From: Clostridia bacterium | GTDB lineage: Bacteria; Bacillota; Clostridia; Oscillospirales; Acutalibacteraceae | Length of the DNA: 41,382 bases | Direction: 5' to 3' | Assembly (NCBI GenBank): GCA_017399065.1 | Contig: JAFQEL010000021.1 | Span: forward strand, 1 to 41,382 | In this document: positions 1-8,023 of the stretch, piece by piece | How positions within the stretch are numbered: the first letter of the stretch is position 1 | Layout of the letters: each line of letters opens with the position of its first letter | Notes under the pieces: generated by a model | What the model was told of the DNA's origin: nothing | The model's input: the letters and a program-made list of their open reading frames with translations, nothing else | Database searches by the model: none | Translations under genes and position numbers: made by a program

Positions 1-868
1 AAGGTAGGGCAGGGGCTCGCCCCTGCCGTTAAGTTAAATGTAACCTTGCGGAATGGTCAAGACCATTCCCTACACATTGTCATTCTGAGCGATAAAACGG
101 GCGACCACACAGGGTCGCCCCTACGCGTTCGGGATGACATTGTTTTTTTGCGGGAGAGCAAGCACACTTCATCACGAAGTGTGCCTTGTAAAATTTCAAC
201 ATGTAGGGGCGGATATTATCCGCCCGTTTTTACCATTATATCTCTTTTATCTCGGGCGACCTTTTTTATTATTTTATCAATTTTTCAATGAGTAGGGGCA
301 CATATTATGTGCCCGCAGTTGGTGTCGTATTTCTTTTACCTCGGGCTACAAATTTGCCGGTAATCCGTAAGGGCGGCCACTGGCCGTCCGTATATCGGGC
401 GAACACAGTTCTCCCCTACGGTGTGTATAAAAACCGATGTCATTCTAAGCGTCAAGCGAAGAATCTTAATTACTGTAAGATCCTTCACTGCGTTCAGGAT
501 GACATTGTTTTTTATATCGCTGTGGATTTGTTTGTCAAAAGCTCCTTTTTAAGGGAGCTGTCACCGCAGGTGACTGAGGGTTGCTTGTAAAAAATTAAAC
601 CAACATAAATTTTTGCAATCCTCCGTCTTTTGCTTCGCAAAATCCACCTCCTTTGAAAAGGAGGTTATTTAACGGCGTATCTGTTTCGCCACTATGCACG
701 ATAAAATAAAAATGTCATTCTGAGCGATAAAACGGGCGACACACAGGGTCGCCCCTACTATTTGGGAATTGATAATTGATTTATTGTATTGACAAAATAA
801 TAATTATAATGCTATACTTTTATCTGTATGAATATAAATAATAATAACGGAAAGGGTCGGTATGAAAA
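1..868. repeat. Repeat field without a convincing gene
   Basis: I see no convincing gene here; the open frames at 46-291 and 288-590 run through hairpin repeats and lack good ribosome binding sites. The sequence is a chain of inverted repeats. There are perfect hairpins at 8-27 (9-bp arms GGCAGGGGC) and 50-69 (9-bp arms GGAATGGTC). GGGC-type hairpins follow the word GTAGGGGC near 203-225 and 292-313. The phrase TGTCATTCTGAGCG, later answered by a GGATGACA segment, occurs near 79-138, 438-505 and 715-730. A CTCC/GGAG repeat lies at 538-590 and 615-668. Short repeats of this kind are common between genes of gut Clostridia (general knowledge); the joining word CCTAC/GTAGG recurs at 39885-40175. 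Confidence 0.7.
789..818 (+). promoter_or_regulatory. Sigma-A-type promoter of the lipoprotein gene
   Basis: A perfect -35 box TTGACA (789-794) and a -10 box TATACT (813-818) are separated by 18 bp. They lie about 50 bp upstream of the start codon at 869. This is the only strong promoter seen before the lipoprotein-mreB pair, so it may drive both genes. Confidence 0.65.
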
Positions 869-1558
869 ATGAAAAAAAATATCCTTAAATACGTTGCAAT
901 TCTTGTATGCTTTGCGTCAATAATTACAGTGTTTACAGCTTGCTCGGACAATGAAAACGAGCTTGTTTACGAAAAGGGCGGTAAGATTTATTATCGCAAG
1001 GATGTAAATGACGATGCTTATGAGCTTGTAACTGATGCAAACGGTGTAACAGTAGTTGACGAGCAGGGTAATATGCTCTGGAAGGTGACCGATGCAAACG
1101 GTGAAGACCAGACTCACCCCGTTTCATTCCCTCACTATATTCAGGATGGCAAGACTATTGAATGTCAGCAGTTTTCAATCAAGTGCCCCAAGGGCTGGGA
1201 AAACATCGGTAACTTCAAGATTATGCTCAAAAATGTTGAAGAGGGTCTGCAGATTGACTACTCATACCTCGAGCCTGACGAAGACGGTGCCAAGAGAACG
1301 GTTGATGGCGAAATGGAAAACCTTGAAAAGCTTTTCAAAGGCACTGCAGAGGTTACACGTAAAAAAGTTCAGGTCGCAGGCCGCGATGCAGAACTGCTTA
1401 TTGTAGATGAGCTTGAAGGTACATCTGTTTATATGGAAATTTACTGTGTTGAATCAGATAACGGTCTTATGACATTTAGCTGCACGTACAAAGACCCTGC
1501 AAAAAAGGGTACTTTTGATTTCAAAGCAGTTCTCGATACAATCGAATACAGAGTTTAA
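869..1558 (+). CDS. Putative lipoprotein upstream of mreB
   Basis: A 229-residue protein with a lipoprotein signal: a basic start, a hydrophobic stretch and Cys at about residue 25 in the context VFTACS. It is predicted to be lipid-anchored on the outer face of the membrane. The body is acidic. A segment starting FSIKCPKGW near residue 102 resembles the opening of PsbP/DUF1795-like domains, which is only a suggestion. The start at 869 is preferred over the ATG at 862, which is out of frame and soon stops; a GGAAAGGG stretch lies upstream. mreB starts 34 bp after the stop with its own ribosome binding site, so the two are probably co-transcribed. A role in envelope growth is a guess from position only. 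Confidence 0.75.
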   Translation: MKKNILKYVAILVCFASIITVFTACSDNENELVYEKGGKIYYRKDVNDDAYELVTDANGVTVVDEQGNMLWKVTDANGEDQTHPVSFPHYIQDGKTIECQQFSIKCPKGWENIGNFKIMLKNVEEGLQIDYSYLEPDEDGAKRTVDGEMENLEKLFKGTAEVTRKKVQVAGRDAELLIVDELEGTSVYMEIYCVESDNGLMTFSCTYKDPAKKGTFDFKAVLDTIEYRV

Positions 1559-1592
1559 AACATAAATAACCATTTTGAAGGAGTAATAAATT

Positions 1593-2615
1593 ATGCTTTT
1601 TTCACAGGATATCGGAATTGACCTCGGTACGGCAAATACCCTTGTTTTTGTTAAGGGCAAGGGTATAGTTATCAGAGAGCCCAGCGTTGTTGCTGTTGAC
1701 GTACGTTCACAGCCGCCCAAGGTTGTTGCTGTCGGCGCAGAGGCAAAGGAAATGATCGGACGTACACCCGGCTCAATCACAGCTGTACGTCCTCTTAAGG
1801 ATGGCGTTATTGCAGACTTTGACGTTACTGCAGATATGCTCAAGGCATTCATCAAGCGTGCAATCAGCTCTTCTCCCTTCACAAGAGCAAGAGTTATGAT
1901 CTGTATACCTTCAGGTGTTACCGAGGTTGAGCGCAGAGCTGTTCACGATGCTGCCCGCTCTGCAGGCGCAAAGTATGTTTCACTTATTGAAGAGCCTATG
2001 GCTGCCGCAATCGGTGCAGGTCTGCCGGTAAGTGAAGCAACAGGCAGTATGGTTGTCGATATCGGCGGCGGTACTGCAGAGGTTGCAGTGCTTTCACTCG
2101 GTGATATCGTTACATCACGCTCTGCAAGAGTTGCAGGTGATGATTTTGACGAAGCAATTATTGCATACATCAAGAAGAAGTATAACCTGCTTGTCGGTGA
2201 GCGTACAGCTGAGGATATCAAAATCCGTATCGGCTCCGCATACGCTTACGACGGTGAGGGCGCAATGAACGTTAAGGGCCGTAACCTTATGGACGGTCTG
2301 CCCAAGAATGTCGAGGTTACAAGCGAAGAGATCCGTGAGGCTCTTTCCGACCCGGTAAGTCAGATTATCGACGCTATCCGTTCAACTCTCGAAAAAACTC
2401 CGCCCGAGCTTGCAGCTGATATCATCGACCACGGTATTATGCTTACAGGCGGCGGTGCTCTGCTCAGAGGTCTCGATAAGCTTATCGAAATTGAAACAAA
2501 AATGCCCGTTCACATCGCGCAGAATCCGCTTGACTGCGTTGTTGACGGTACAGGTATCTGCCTTGAGAACGATGCTCTGGGCACACTCAGCGGAGAGAAG
2601 AAAAAGAAGAGGTAA
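1593..2615 (+). CDS. mreB: Rod shape-determining protein MreB (actin homologue)
   Basis: A 340-residue bacterial actin of the usual length. MreB polymerises with ATP under the membrane and guides lateral cell-wall synthesis with MreC, MreD, RodA and PBP2. The N-terminus shows the actin phosphate-1 motif [11 protein letters not shown] (about residues 6-16). A second phosphate loop, [13 protein letters not shown], lies near residue 154, and [15 protein letters not shown] lies near residue 283. The ribosome binding site GAAGGAG precedes the ATG. mreC follows after 6 bp, the standard order of this operon. A Mbl-type paralogue cannot be excluded, but the mreC-mreD-PBP2 context supports MreB. Confidence 0.96.
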   Translation: MLFSQDIGIDLGTANTLVFVKGKGIVIREPSVVAVDVRSQPPKVVAVGAEAKEMIGRTPGSITAVRPLKDGVIADFDVTADMLKAFIKRAISSSPFTRARVMICIPSGVTEVERRAVHDAARSAGAKYVSLIEEPMAAAIGAGLPVSEATGSMVVDIGGGTAEVAVLSLGDIVTSRSARVAGDDFDEAIIAYIKKKYNLLVGERTAEDIKIRIGSAYAYDGEGAMNVKGRNLMDGLPKNVEVTSEEIREALSDPVSQIIDAIRSTLEKTPPELAADIIDHGIMLTGGGALLRGLDKLIEIETKMPVHIAQNPLDCVVDGTGICLENDALGTLSGEKKKKR

Positions 2616-2621
2616 TCTGCA

Positions 2622-3476
2622 ATGCGCAGCTTTTTCAGAAGCTCACGCTTCAAGGGCTTCCTCGGCGTTTTTTGCGTTTTGTTATTAGGTATTGTTTTTG
2701 CGGCGGCGACCGAAAACGGCGCGTCGCCTGCTTCTGCAGTGCTCGGTACTGTTTTTTCACCGCTCCAGAGGGTATCGGCAGGTATTGCCGACAGCGTGAA
2801 GGATTTTTCGATTTACTTCAGGTCTGCAGGCACTCTGTCCGAGCGTGTAAATGAGCTTGAGTCACAGCTTGCTGACAGTCAGTCACAGATGGTTGACTAC
2901 GAAAAGACAAAGCAGCAATTAAAGCTCTATGAGGAATTTCTTGAGCTGAAAGAAGAAAATGAAGATTTTAAATTTGCCAGCGCTTCCGTTATCGGTATGG
3001 ACAGTACGGATGCGTTTGGTACTTTTACGCTCAATAAGGGTGAGCTCGACGGTGTAGCCGTCAATAATCCCGTTATATACGGCAAATATCTTGTCGGCGT
3101 GGTGGTGAAAACTGCGCCGACTTATTGCGTTGTAAATACGGTACTTAACCCCGATGTCAACGTCAGTGCTTACGAGGTGCGTACACGCGAGTCAAGCTAT
3201 GTCACAACAAATGTTGAGCTTGCAAAGAAAAGTCAGTGTTGTCTGACGGGTCTTGTGCGTACAACCTCGGTTGCTCCGGGTGGTATCGTATGCACCTCGG
3301 GTGTCGGCGGTATCTACCCTGCTGACCTCATTATCGGTGTTGTGGAAGAAGTGAAAAACGACACGACAAATATTTCATCCTATGCGGTTATAAAAACGCA
3401 GGTTGATTTTTCACAGCTGCGTGACGTTTTTGTCATAACCGAGTTCAGAGGTATGGGCGTTGGAGACGTAGGTTGA
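2622..3476 (+). CDS. mreC: Rod shape-determining protein MreC
   Basis: A 284-residue MreC. It has a short cytoplasmic N-terminus, one membrane helix (about residues 12-30, rich in F, L and V), a coiled coil (about 75-115, heptad-like with many E, Q and K) and the C-terminal beta-rich MreC domain. MreC links cytoplasmic MreB to periplasmic-side wall synthases. It starts 6 bp after the mreB stop. The TGA stop (3474-3476) is the first three bases of a 13-bp hairpin stem that begins a large repeat array, so the CDS end and the repeat are physically joined. Downstream mreD is separated by that array (about 260 bp). Confidence 0.95.
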   Translation: MRSFFRSSRFKGFLGVFCVLLLGIVFAAATENGASPASAVLGTVFSPLQRVSAGIADSVKDFSIYFRSAGTLSERVNELESQLADSQSQMVDYEKTKQQLKLYEEFLELKEENEDFKFASASVIGMDSTDAFGTFTLNKGELDGVAVNNPVIYGKYLVGVVVKTAPTYCVVNTVLNPDVNVSAYEVRTRESSYVTTNVELAKKSQCCLTGLVRTTSVAPGGIVCTSGVGGIYPADLIIGVVEEVKNDTTNISSYAVIKTQVDFSQLRDVFVITEFRGMGVGDVG

Positions 3477-3706
3477 CAATTTCTTTAAAAAAGAAATTGT
3501 CAGCGATATAAATCCCTTGCGGGATTTGCGATATATTTTTAATATACGCCGAAGGCATATGTTAAAAAAGCGATATATACCTTCGGTATACGATATGCGC
3601 TGCGGCGCACGAGGGATTTATATCATATCGCAATCGACTGAAATGAGATTATATCGAATTTTGTGAAAACAAAATATATCGCGTGACCGACAGGTCACAT
3701 ATCGCA
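3474..3706. repeat. GCGATAT-type hairpin array between mreC and mreD
   Basis: An array of short hairpins joined by GCGATATA (first half) or ATATCGC (second half). The first hairpin has 13-bp arms (3474-3486 and 3490-3502) with an AAA loop and begins at the mreC stop codon. Next come a 7-bp hairpin with loop TTGC, a long AT-rich hairpin around 3535-3568, small hairpins with TTC and TGCG cores, then after the turn point GGATTTATATC a series ending with GTGACC/GGTCAC arms. The array lies inside an operon of important cell-shape genes, so transcription must presumably pass through it to reach mreD. Confidence 0.9.
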
Positions 3707-3735
3707 AAAAAGATAAATGAAAGGAGAGAAGAGCA

Positions 3736-4281
3736 GTGATACCGCAGGCGTGGAAAGAAAACAAACCTAAAATTATGCGCCGCGGGTGCTTTTTTCTCGT
3801 GGTGATTGCGCTCGGAATACTTCAGATATCCGACGTATTGCCGACTTTTTTCGGCGTAAAGTTTCTTCCTCTCTTACCGCTGACGGTTGTTCTCGGTATG
3901 TTTGAGCGTGAGACCTACGGACTTTATTACGGTCTGCTGGCAGGTATTATGTGGGATATGAATGTCGGTGCAGGTGACGGCTTCAATGCGTTTTTCTTTG
4001 CATTCGTCGGCTTTTTCTGCGGACTTCTCATGACCTATCTTATGATGAATAATCTCATTACCGCAACTATACTCTGTACTCTCAGCACAATACTGTATTT
4101 TCTTATAAGCTGGATTATTTTTGTTGCGGCAAAGGGTATAAACGGCGGTGCGTCGCTGTTAATTACAGATTATTTGCCTACAGCTCTGCTCAATATCCTC
4201 TCTCTTCCGGTTTACTATTACGGTGTGCGGGCTGTAATGAAAAAATTCAAGCTTATGGAAAACGATGAGCTTTCTTTCTGA
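3736..4281 (+). CDS. mreD: Rod shape-determining protein MreD
   Basis: A 181-residue, very hydrophobic protein with about five predicted membrane helices, fitting MreD, the polytopic membrane partner of MreC in the elongation complex. The start is GTG at 3736, chosen because AAGGAGAG lies 7-8 bp upstream and the Met-rich membrane segment follows. Sequence similarity in MreD is weak across bacteria, so the call rests on size, topology and position between mreC and a PBP2 gene. It is separated from mreC by a hairpin array, unusual for this tightly packed operon. Confidence 0.88.
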   Translation: MIPQAWKENKPKIMRRGCFFLVVIALGILQISDVLPTFFGVKFLPLLPLTVVLGMFERETYGLYYGLLAGIMWDMNVGAGDGFNAFFFAFVGFFCGLLMTYLMMNNLITATILCTLSTILYFLISWIIFVAAKGINGGASLLITDYLPTALLNILSLPVYYYGVRAVMKKFKLMENDELSF

Positions 4282-4318
4282 TATTTTAAATTAAATCTTG
4301 AAAAGGAGTGAGTGACAA

Positions 4319-6373
4319 ATGCAGAATAAACCGAAATATTCCAAGCGCGGTCTTGCCGCTGTTGTCGCTCTTTGCCTTATCTTCGGTATTTTTTCGGGCG
4401 TGCTTTTTAAAATTCAGGTTATTGACGGCAAAGAATATGCCGCTGCAGGCTCCTCAATTAAGGTTAAGACAGTGAAGGTTGAGGGCGCGAGAGGTGAGAT
4501 CCTCGACCGTAACGGAAATCCGCTCGTTACAAACCGACAAGGTAACTCAATAATTTTCGATTACTCTTATTTTCCCTCTGCCAAAGAGCAGGGCAAACGT
4601 AACCAGATAATCGGCGCACTTATCAGTATGTTTGAGCAAAAGGGTCTGCCGTGGATTGATAATCTGCCGATAGTTATGACGGCAGACGGGAAATCCGTAC
4701 AGTTTGCACCTGACAGAGAAAAAGATATAGACGAGCTTCGTACAGAGATACTCGACCTGCAGAATTATGCAACGGCACAGAACTGTATGGATGCTTTGAT
4801 TGAAAAATATGAATTACAGTCGTTGCCTTTAGCTCAGGCAAGAAAGGTTGCATCGGTCTGCTACGAGATGAGAAGAATTGTATTCTCCGTCAGCACACCC
4901 TATACCTTTGCTGATGACGTACCGATTGACGTTGTTGCACTGATAAAAGAGAACAGTGCGTTTTTCCTTGGTGTCGATGTTCAGATCGTTTCATATCGAG
5001 AGTATAGCGACGGTACGTTGATGCCGCATATTCTCGGCAGAGTCGGACTCATAAGTGCGGAGGAATATCAGGAGAAAAAAGAAGAAGGCGAAAAATATGC
5101 ACTCAATGCCGTAATCGGTAAAGAAGGTATTGAAAGTGCTATGGAAAGCTACCTGCGCGGCACTATCGGTGTCAAGACAATCAGCACCGATGCAGACGGC
5201 AAGGTTACAACCGACTACAGCGTTGACCCTGAGCAGGGTAATACGGTGGTTATGACCATTGATAAAAATCTGCAGGAGGTTGCAAAGAACGCTCTCTCAA
5301 AGGGTCTCGAGGCACTTCGTGAAGACAGTATGGTTGACCCTGCGGGTGCAGTAATAATTCAGGACGTAAACAACGGCGAAATTCTCGCAAGCTACTCTTA
5401 CCCGAGCTATGACGTTTCAACCTTTTCGCAGGATTATAAAGAACTGAGCACAGCGACCAATTCACCGCTCTGGAACAGAGCGCTGATGAGTACCTACTCT
5501 CCGGGTTCAACCTTCAAGCCATGTACGGCAATATGTGCTCTTGAAGAGGGACTTATAACAAGCGGTACTTATTTCCGCTGTACACGTGCTTATACCTATC
5601 TTAATCACCGTTTCCAGTGTCTGCAGAAACACGAGAGTCTGACGATGAACGTTGTTTCGGCAATCAACGAATCGTGCAACATTTTCTTCTATAACGTAGC
5701 AGAGCTGACTGACATACAGACTATAAACGAGTACGCCGCAATTCTCGGTCTAGGCTCAAAAACAGGTATCGAGCTGCCCGAGGCAACAGGCAGACTCGAC
5801 AGCCCCGAATACAGAGCGTCTCTGGGTCAGGAATGGATGCCCGGTTTTACACTGCAGAACGCAATCGGTAACGGCGGCAGTATGTTTTCTCCCGTTCAGC
5901 TTGTAAATTACTGCTCAACTATTGCCAACGGCGGCACACGTTACCGTCCGCACTTTGTCAAAACGGTAAAATCGGCAGACTATGACGAAACTCTGCTTGA
6001 CAACAGTGCAGATATTTTGCTTGAAACAGGCATTTCACAAAATACTTTAAGCACCGTACGCAGAGGTATGGAGCTTGTCGGTACGATAGGTTACTGTAAG
6101 AATGCATTCAAAGACCTGCCCGTTAAGGCGGCGGCTAAAACGGGTACGTCTCAGGTTGACCGTAAGATAAACGGCGTTACCGTTACCACCAACAACGGCT
6201 TCCTTATTACGTATGCTCCTGCGGAAAATCCACAGATCGCGATCTGTATCGCGGCTGAGGGTGCAGGCAGCGGTTCCTCGCTGGCTCCGATTGCCGCAAA
6301 AATTTATGACTACTACTTCAACGAAATGGGCAACCTTGACGAGCCACAGCTAGAAGGCGGACTGTTACAATAA
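4319..6373 (+). CDS. mrdA: Penicillin-binding protein 2 (elongation-specific transpeptidase)
   Basis: A 684-residue class B penicillin-binding protein, which cross-links peptidoglycan during elongation. One membrane helix lies near residues 12-32, then a dimerisation/pedestal domain (about 50-260) and the transpeptidase domain (about 300-665). All three active-site motifs are present: STFK with catalytic Ser397, SCN at 452-454 and KTG at 607-609. A good ribosome binding site (AAGGAG) precedes the ATG. It follows mreD by 37 bp and closes the mreBCD-PBP2 cluster. A stem-loop with arms GAATTGATT/AATCAATTC lies just after the stop and starts the next repeat array. No rodA is visible in the window. 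Confidence 0.94.
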   Translation: MQNKPKYSKRGLAAVVALCLIFGIFSGVLFKIQVIDGKEYAAAGSSIKVKTVKVEGARGEILDRNGNPLVTNRQGNSIIFDYSYFPSAKEQGKRNQIIGALISMFEQKGLPWIDNLPIVMTADGKSVQFAPDREKDIDELRTEILDLQNYATAQNCMDALIEKYELQSLPLAQARKVASVCYEMRRIVFSVSTPYTFADDVPIDVVALIKENSAFFLGVDVQIVSYREYSDGTLMPHILGRVGLISAEEYQEKKEEGEKYALNAVIGKEGIESAMESYLRGTIGVKTISTDADGKVTTDYSVDPEQGNTVVMTIDKNLQEVAKNALSKGLEALREDSMVDPAGAVIIQDVNNGEILASYSYPSYDVSTFSQDYKELSTATNSPLWNRALMSTYSPGSTFKPCTAICALEEGLITSGTYFRCTRAYTYLNHRFQCLQKHESLTMNVVSAINESCNIFFYNVAELTDIQTINEYAAILGLGSKTGIELPEATGRLDSPEYRASLGQEWMPGFTLQNAIGNGGSMFSPVQLVNYCSTIANGGTRYRPHFVKTVKSADYDETLLDNSADILLETGISQNTLSTVRRGMELVGTIGYCKNAFKDLPVKAAAKTGTSQVDRKINGVTVTTNNGFLITYAPAENPQIAICIAAEGAGSGSSLAPIAAKIYDYYFNEMGNLDEPQLEGGLLQ

Positions 6374-6376
6374 ATA

Positions 6377-6560
6377 ATGAATTGATTTTAATCAATTCAA
6401 ATCATGGAGATAAGCGAGAAATCATGGCGGTTACGCCAAATCATGCGCAGCAAATCATTAACATTTTTATGATTTGCCTTACGGCATGATTTGATTTTTG
6501 AAAAAATCATGATTTGTAAAAAAGTTTACATTATTTGCGCCTTAAGGCGCATTCGTATAA
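6377..6560. repeat. AAATCATG-type hairpin array
   Basis: Short hairpins joined by the constant word AAATCATG or its complement CATGATTT. Visible hairpins include arms GAATTGATT/AATCAATTC (6377-6396), GGCG/CGCC with loop GTTA, GCC/GGC with loop TTAC, GATTTTT/AAAAATC, GTAAA/TTTAC and GCGCC/GGCGC. The word orientation flips near 6460, so the array is roughly symmetrical. The design matches the GCGATAT arrays elsewhere in the window; only the joining word differs. Confidence 0.8.
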
Positions 6561-6579
6561 AAGAAAGGCGGAAAGAATT

Positions 6580-7695
6580 ATGGATATCATGCAGGCAAAA
6601 CTCGCAGTTATTGAGGCAGGTAAAAAGCTTGTCGAAACAGGACTTATCGCAAGAACGTGGGGTAACGTAAGCTGCCGTATAAGTGCAGACGAATTTGTAA
6701 TCACACCCAGCGGCAGATCTTATGAGGCTCTTACTCCCGATGAGATCGTCACTGTTAAAATCAGCGACCTTTCATACACAGGCGACGTAAAGCCCTCTTC
6801 AGAAAAGGGCGTTCACGCCTCTGCTTATAAACTTCGCCCCGACTGTAATTTTGTAATCCACACCCACCAGCTCAACGCATCCGTTGTAAGCGTTATGGGT
6901 AAGGATATGCCCGTTGCAAACGAAGCTTACGCAGCTATACTCGGCAGTGTTACTCCGCTTGCTTCCTACGGTATGCCCAGCACAAAGAAGCTCAAGAAGG
7001 GTGTTTACACAGCTATCGAGCAGTATCCGCAGTCAAAGGCAGTTATTATGTCTAATCACGGTGCTGTCTGTATGGGTAAGGACTATGACGATGCGTTCGC
7101 AATCGCTCAGACTCTTGAGGACGCTTGCTACGAGCATCTTTCAACAAAGTATAAAATTTATACAGACAACAAGCCCGTCTGCTATTCATCTGTACGTGCA
7201 GGCTCAAACTTCATCCTCAAGGGTGATGACGGCACCGAGTACGGCTTCCTTATTTCAAAAAGAGCAGACCTCGGCGGTGTTGCTGTTGCAGCTATTCACA
7301 GAGATGTTTATATGGCACGTAAGGATATAAACGCTATCGTTCAGTCCGGTACACCCGATATTATCGGTGCGGCAAAGAAGTGCGGCAAGAAGCTCAGACC
7401 TCTGCTTGATGACTTTGCTCAGATTGCAGGTACAACAGTACGTGTTGCCAAGGATTATGACGAAATCGTCAAGGCACTCAAGGGCAGAAACGCTGTATTT
7501 ATGCCCGACGGCACAGCGCTCTGCTGCGGCCCTGATGAGGATGATGCTAAGGCAGTCGAAATGGTTGTCGATAAAAACTGTAAGGCTTACCTTGCAGCCG
7601 ATGCTTTTGACGCAGTCAAGTACATAAGCCGCCTCGACTCCGTAATTATGCACGTCATTTATAAAATGAAGTATTCAAAGCAGAAGAATAAATAA
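6580..7695 (+). CDS. Two-domain class II aldolase/adducin-like protein
   Basis: A 371-residue protein from the ATG at 6580, which is preceded by an AAGGCGGAAAG binding site; the in-frame TTG at 6535 would start inside a repeat. The N-terminal half is a class II aldolase/adducin domain, as in L-fuculose-phosphate and L-ribulose-phosphate enzymes. It has the metal-binding pair in VIHTHQ (about residue 89) and the MSNHGAV loop (about 149-155). The C-terminal half appears to be a second copy: VHASAYKLRPDCNFVIHTHQ matches IHRDVYMARKDINAIVQSGT, and the NHG loop matches PDG. The second copy has lost the metal-binding histidines, so only the first half should be catalytic. The substrate is unknown; neighbours give no clear pathway. 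Confidence 0.85.
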   Translation: MDIMQAKLAVIEAGKKLVETGLIARTWGNVSCRISADEFVITPSGRSYEALTPDEIVTVKISDLSYTGDVKPSSEKGVHASAYKLRPDCNFVIHTHQLNASVVSVMGKDMPVANEAYAAILGSVTPLASYGMPSTKKLKKGVYTAIEQYPQSKAVIMSNHGAVCMGKDYDDAFAIAQTLEDACYEHLSTKYKIYTDNKPVCYSSVRAGSNFILKGDDGTEYGFLISKRADLGGVAVAAIHRDVYMARKDINAIVQSGTPDIIGAAKKCGKKLRPLLDDFAQIAGTTVRVAKDYDEIVKALKGRNAVFMPDGTALCCGPDEDDAKAVEMVVDKNCKAYLAADAFDAVKYISRLDSVIMHVIYKMKYSKQKNK

Positions 7696-7740
7696 GCAGC
7701 GTGACACTGCACCCGATACCTCAGGTAATCGGATTTGTTC

Positions 7741-8005
7741 AGTAACAGCGATAAAACGAGATAAGTAATGCGTTTTGAAAAAACGCAAATTATGCAAAAT
7801 TATTTTTGCAAATCATGATTTCAAAGAAATCAAATCACGGCGAAGCCAAATCATTAATACATAAAGGATGTGGCAGTTGCTTTCCTCGGTGCTGCTGACT
7901 TAACTTTGTGCGTCAACTTTATTGAGGTAATAAAAACATGATTTGCCTTACGGCATGATTTCTCGCTTGTCGCTCCATGATTTGAATTGATAAATCAATT
8001 CATTT
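7741..8005. repeat. AAATCATG-type array with a nested ~70-bp repeat
   Basis: This 7696-8023 gap has no gene. It holds hairpins (arms GCGTTTT/AAAACGC, GCAAAA/TTTTGC, ATTT/AAAT, GCC/GGC, TGAATTGAT/ATCAATTCA) joined by AAATCATG on the left and CATGATTT on the right, mirroring the array at 6377-6560 on the other side of the aldolase gene. Between the two halves (7863-7930) lies a reversed copy of the ~75-bp repeat also seen at 35671-36360, recognised by TACCTCAATAAAGTTGA read on the minus strand. One repeat family therefore seems to have inserted into another. A small hairpin with CCGAT/ATCGG arms (7714-7733) may end aldolase transcription. Confidence 0.75.
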
Positions 8006-8023
8006 AATAAAGAGGTTGTTTAA

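Noticed and set aside
46-590. Two overlapping open frames of 81 and 100 codons
   Set aside because: They run through hairpin repeats, lack binding sites for the ribosome and contain repeat-derived peptide words.
2032-2268. Open frames in other reading frames within mreB, the mannosidase, GH127 and the GH106-like gene
   Set aside because: They overlap well-supported genes fully and have no motifs or good starts.
3474-3706. CRISPR-like array (short words at regular steps)
   Set aside because: The joining word is only 7-8 bases, spacing is uneven, intervening parts are self-complementary hairpins, and no cas gene is present.
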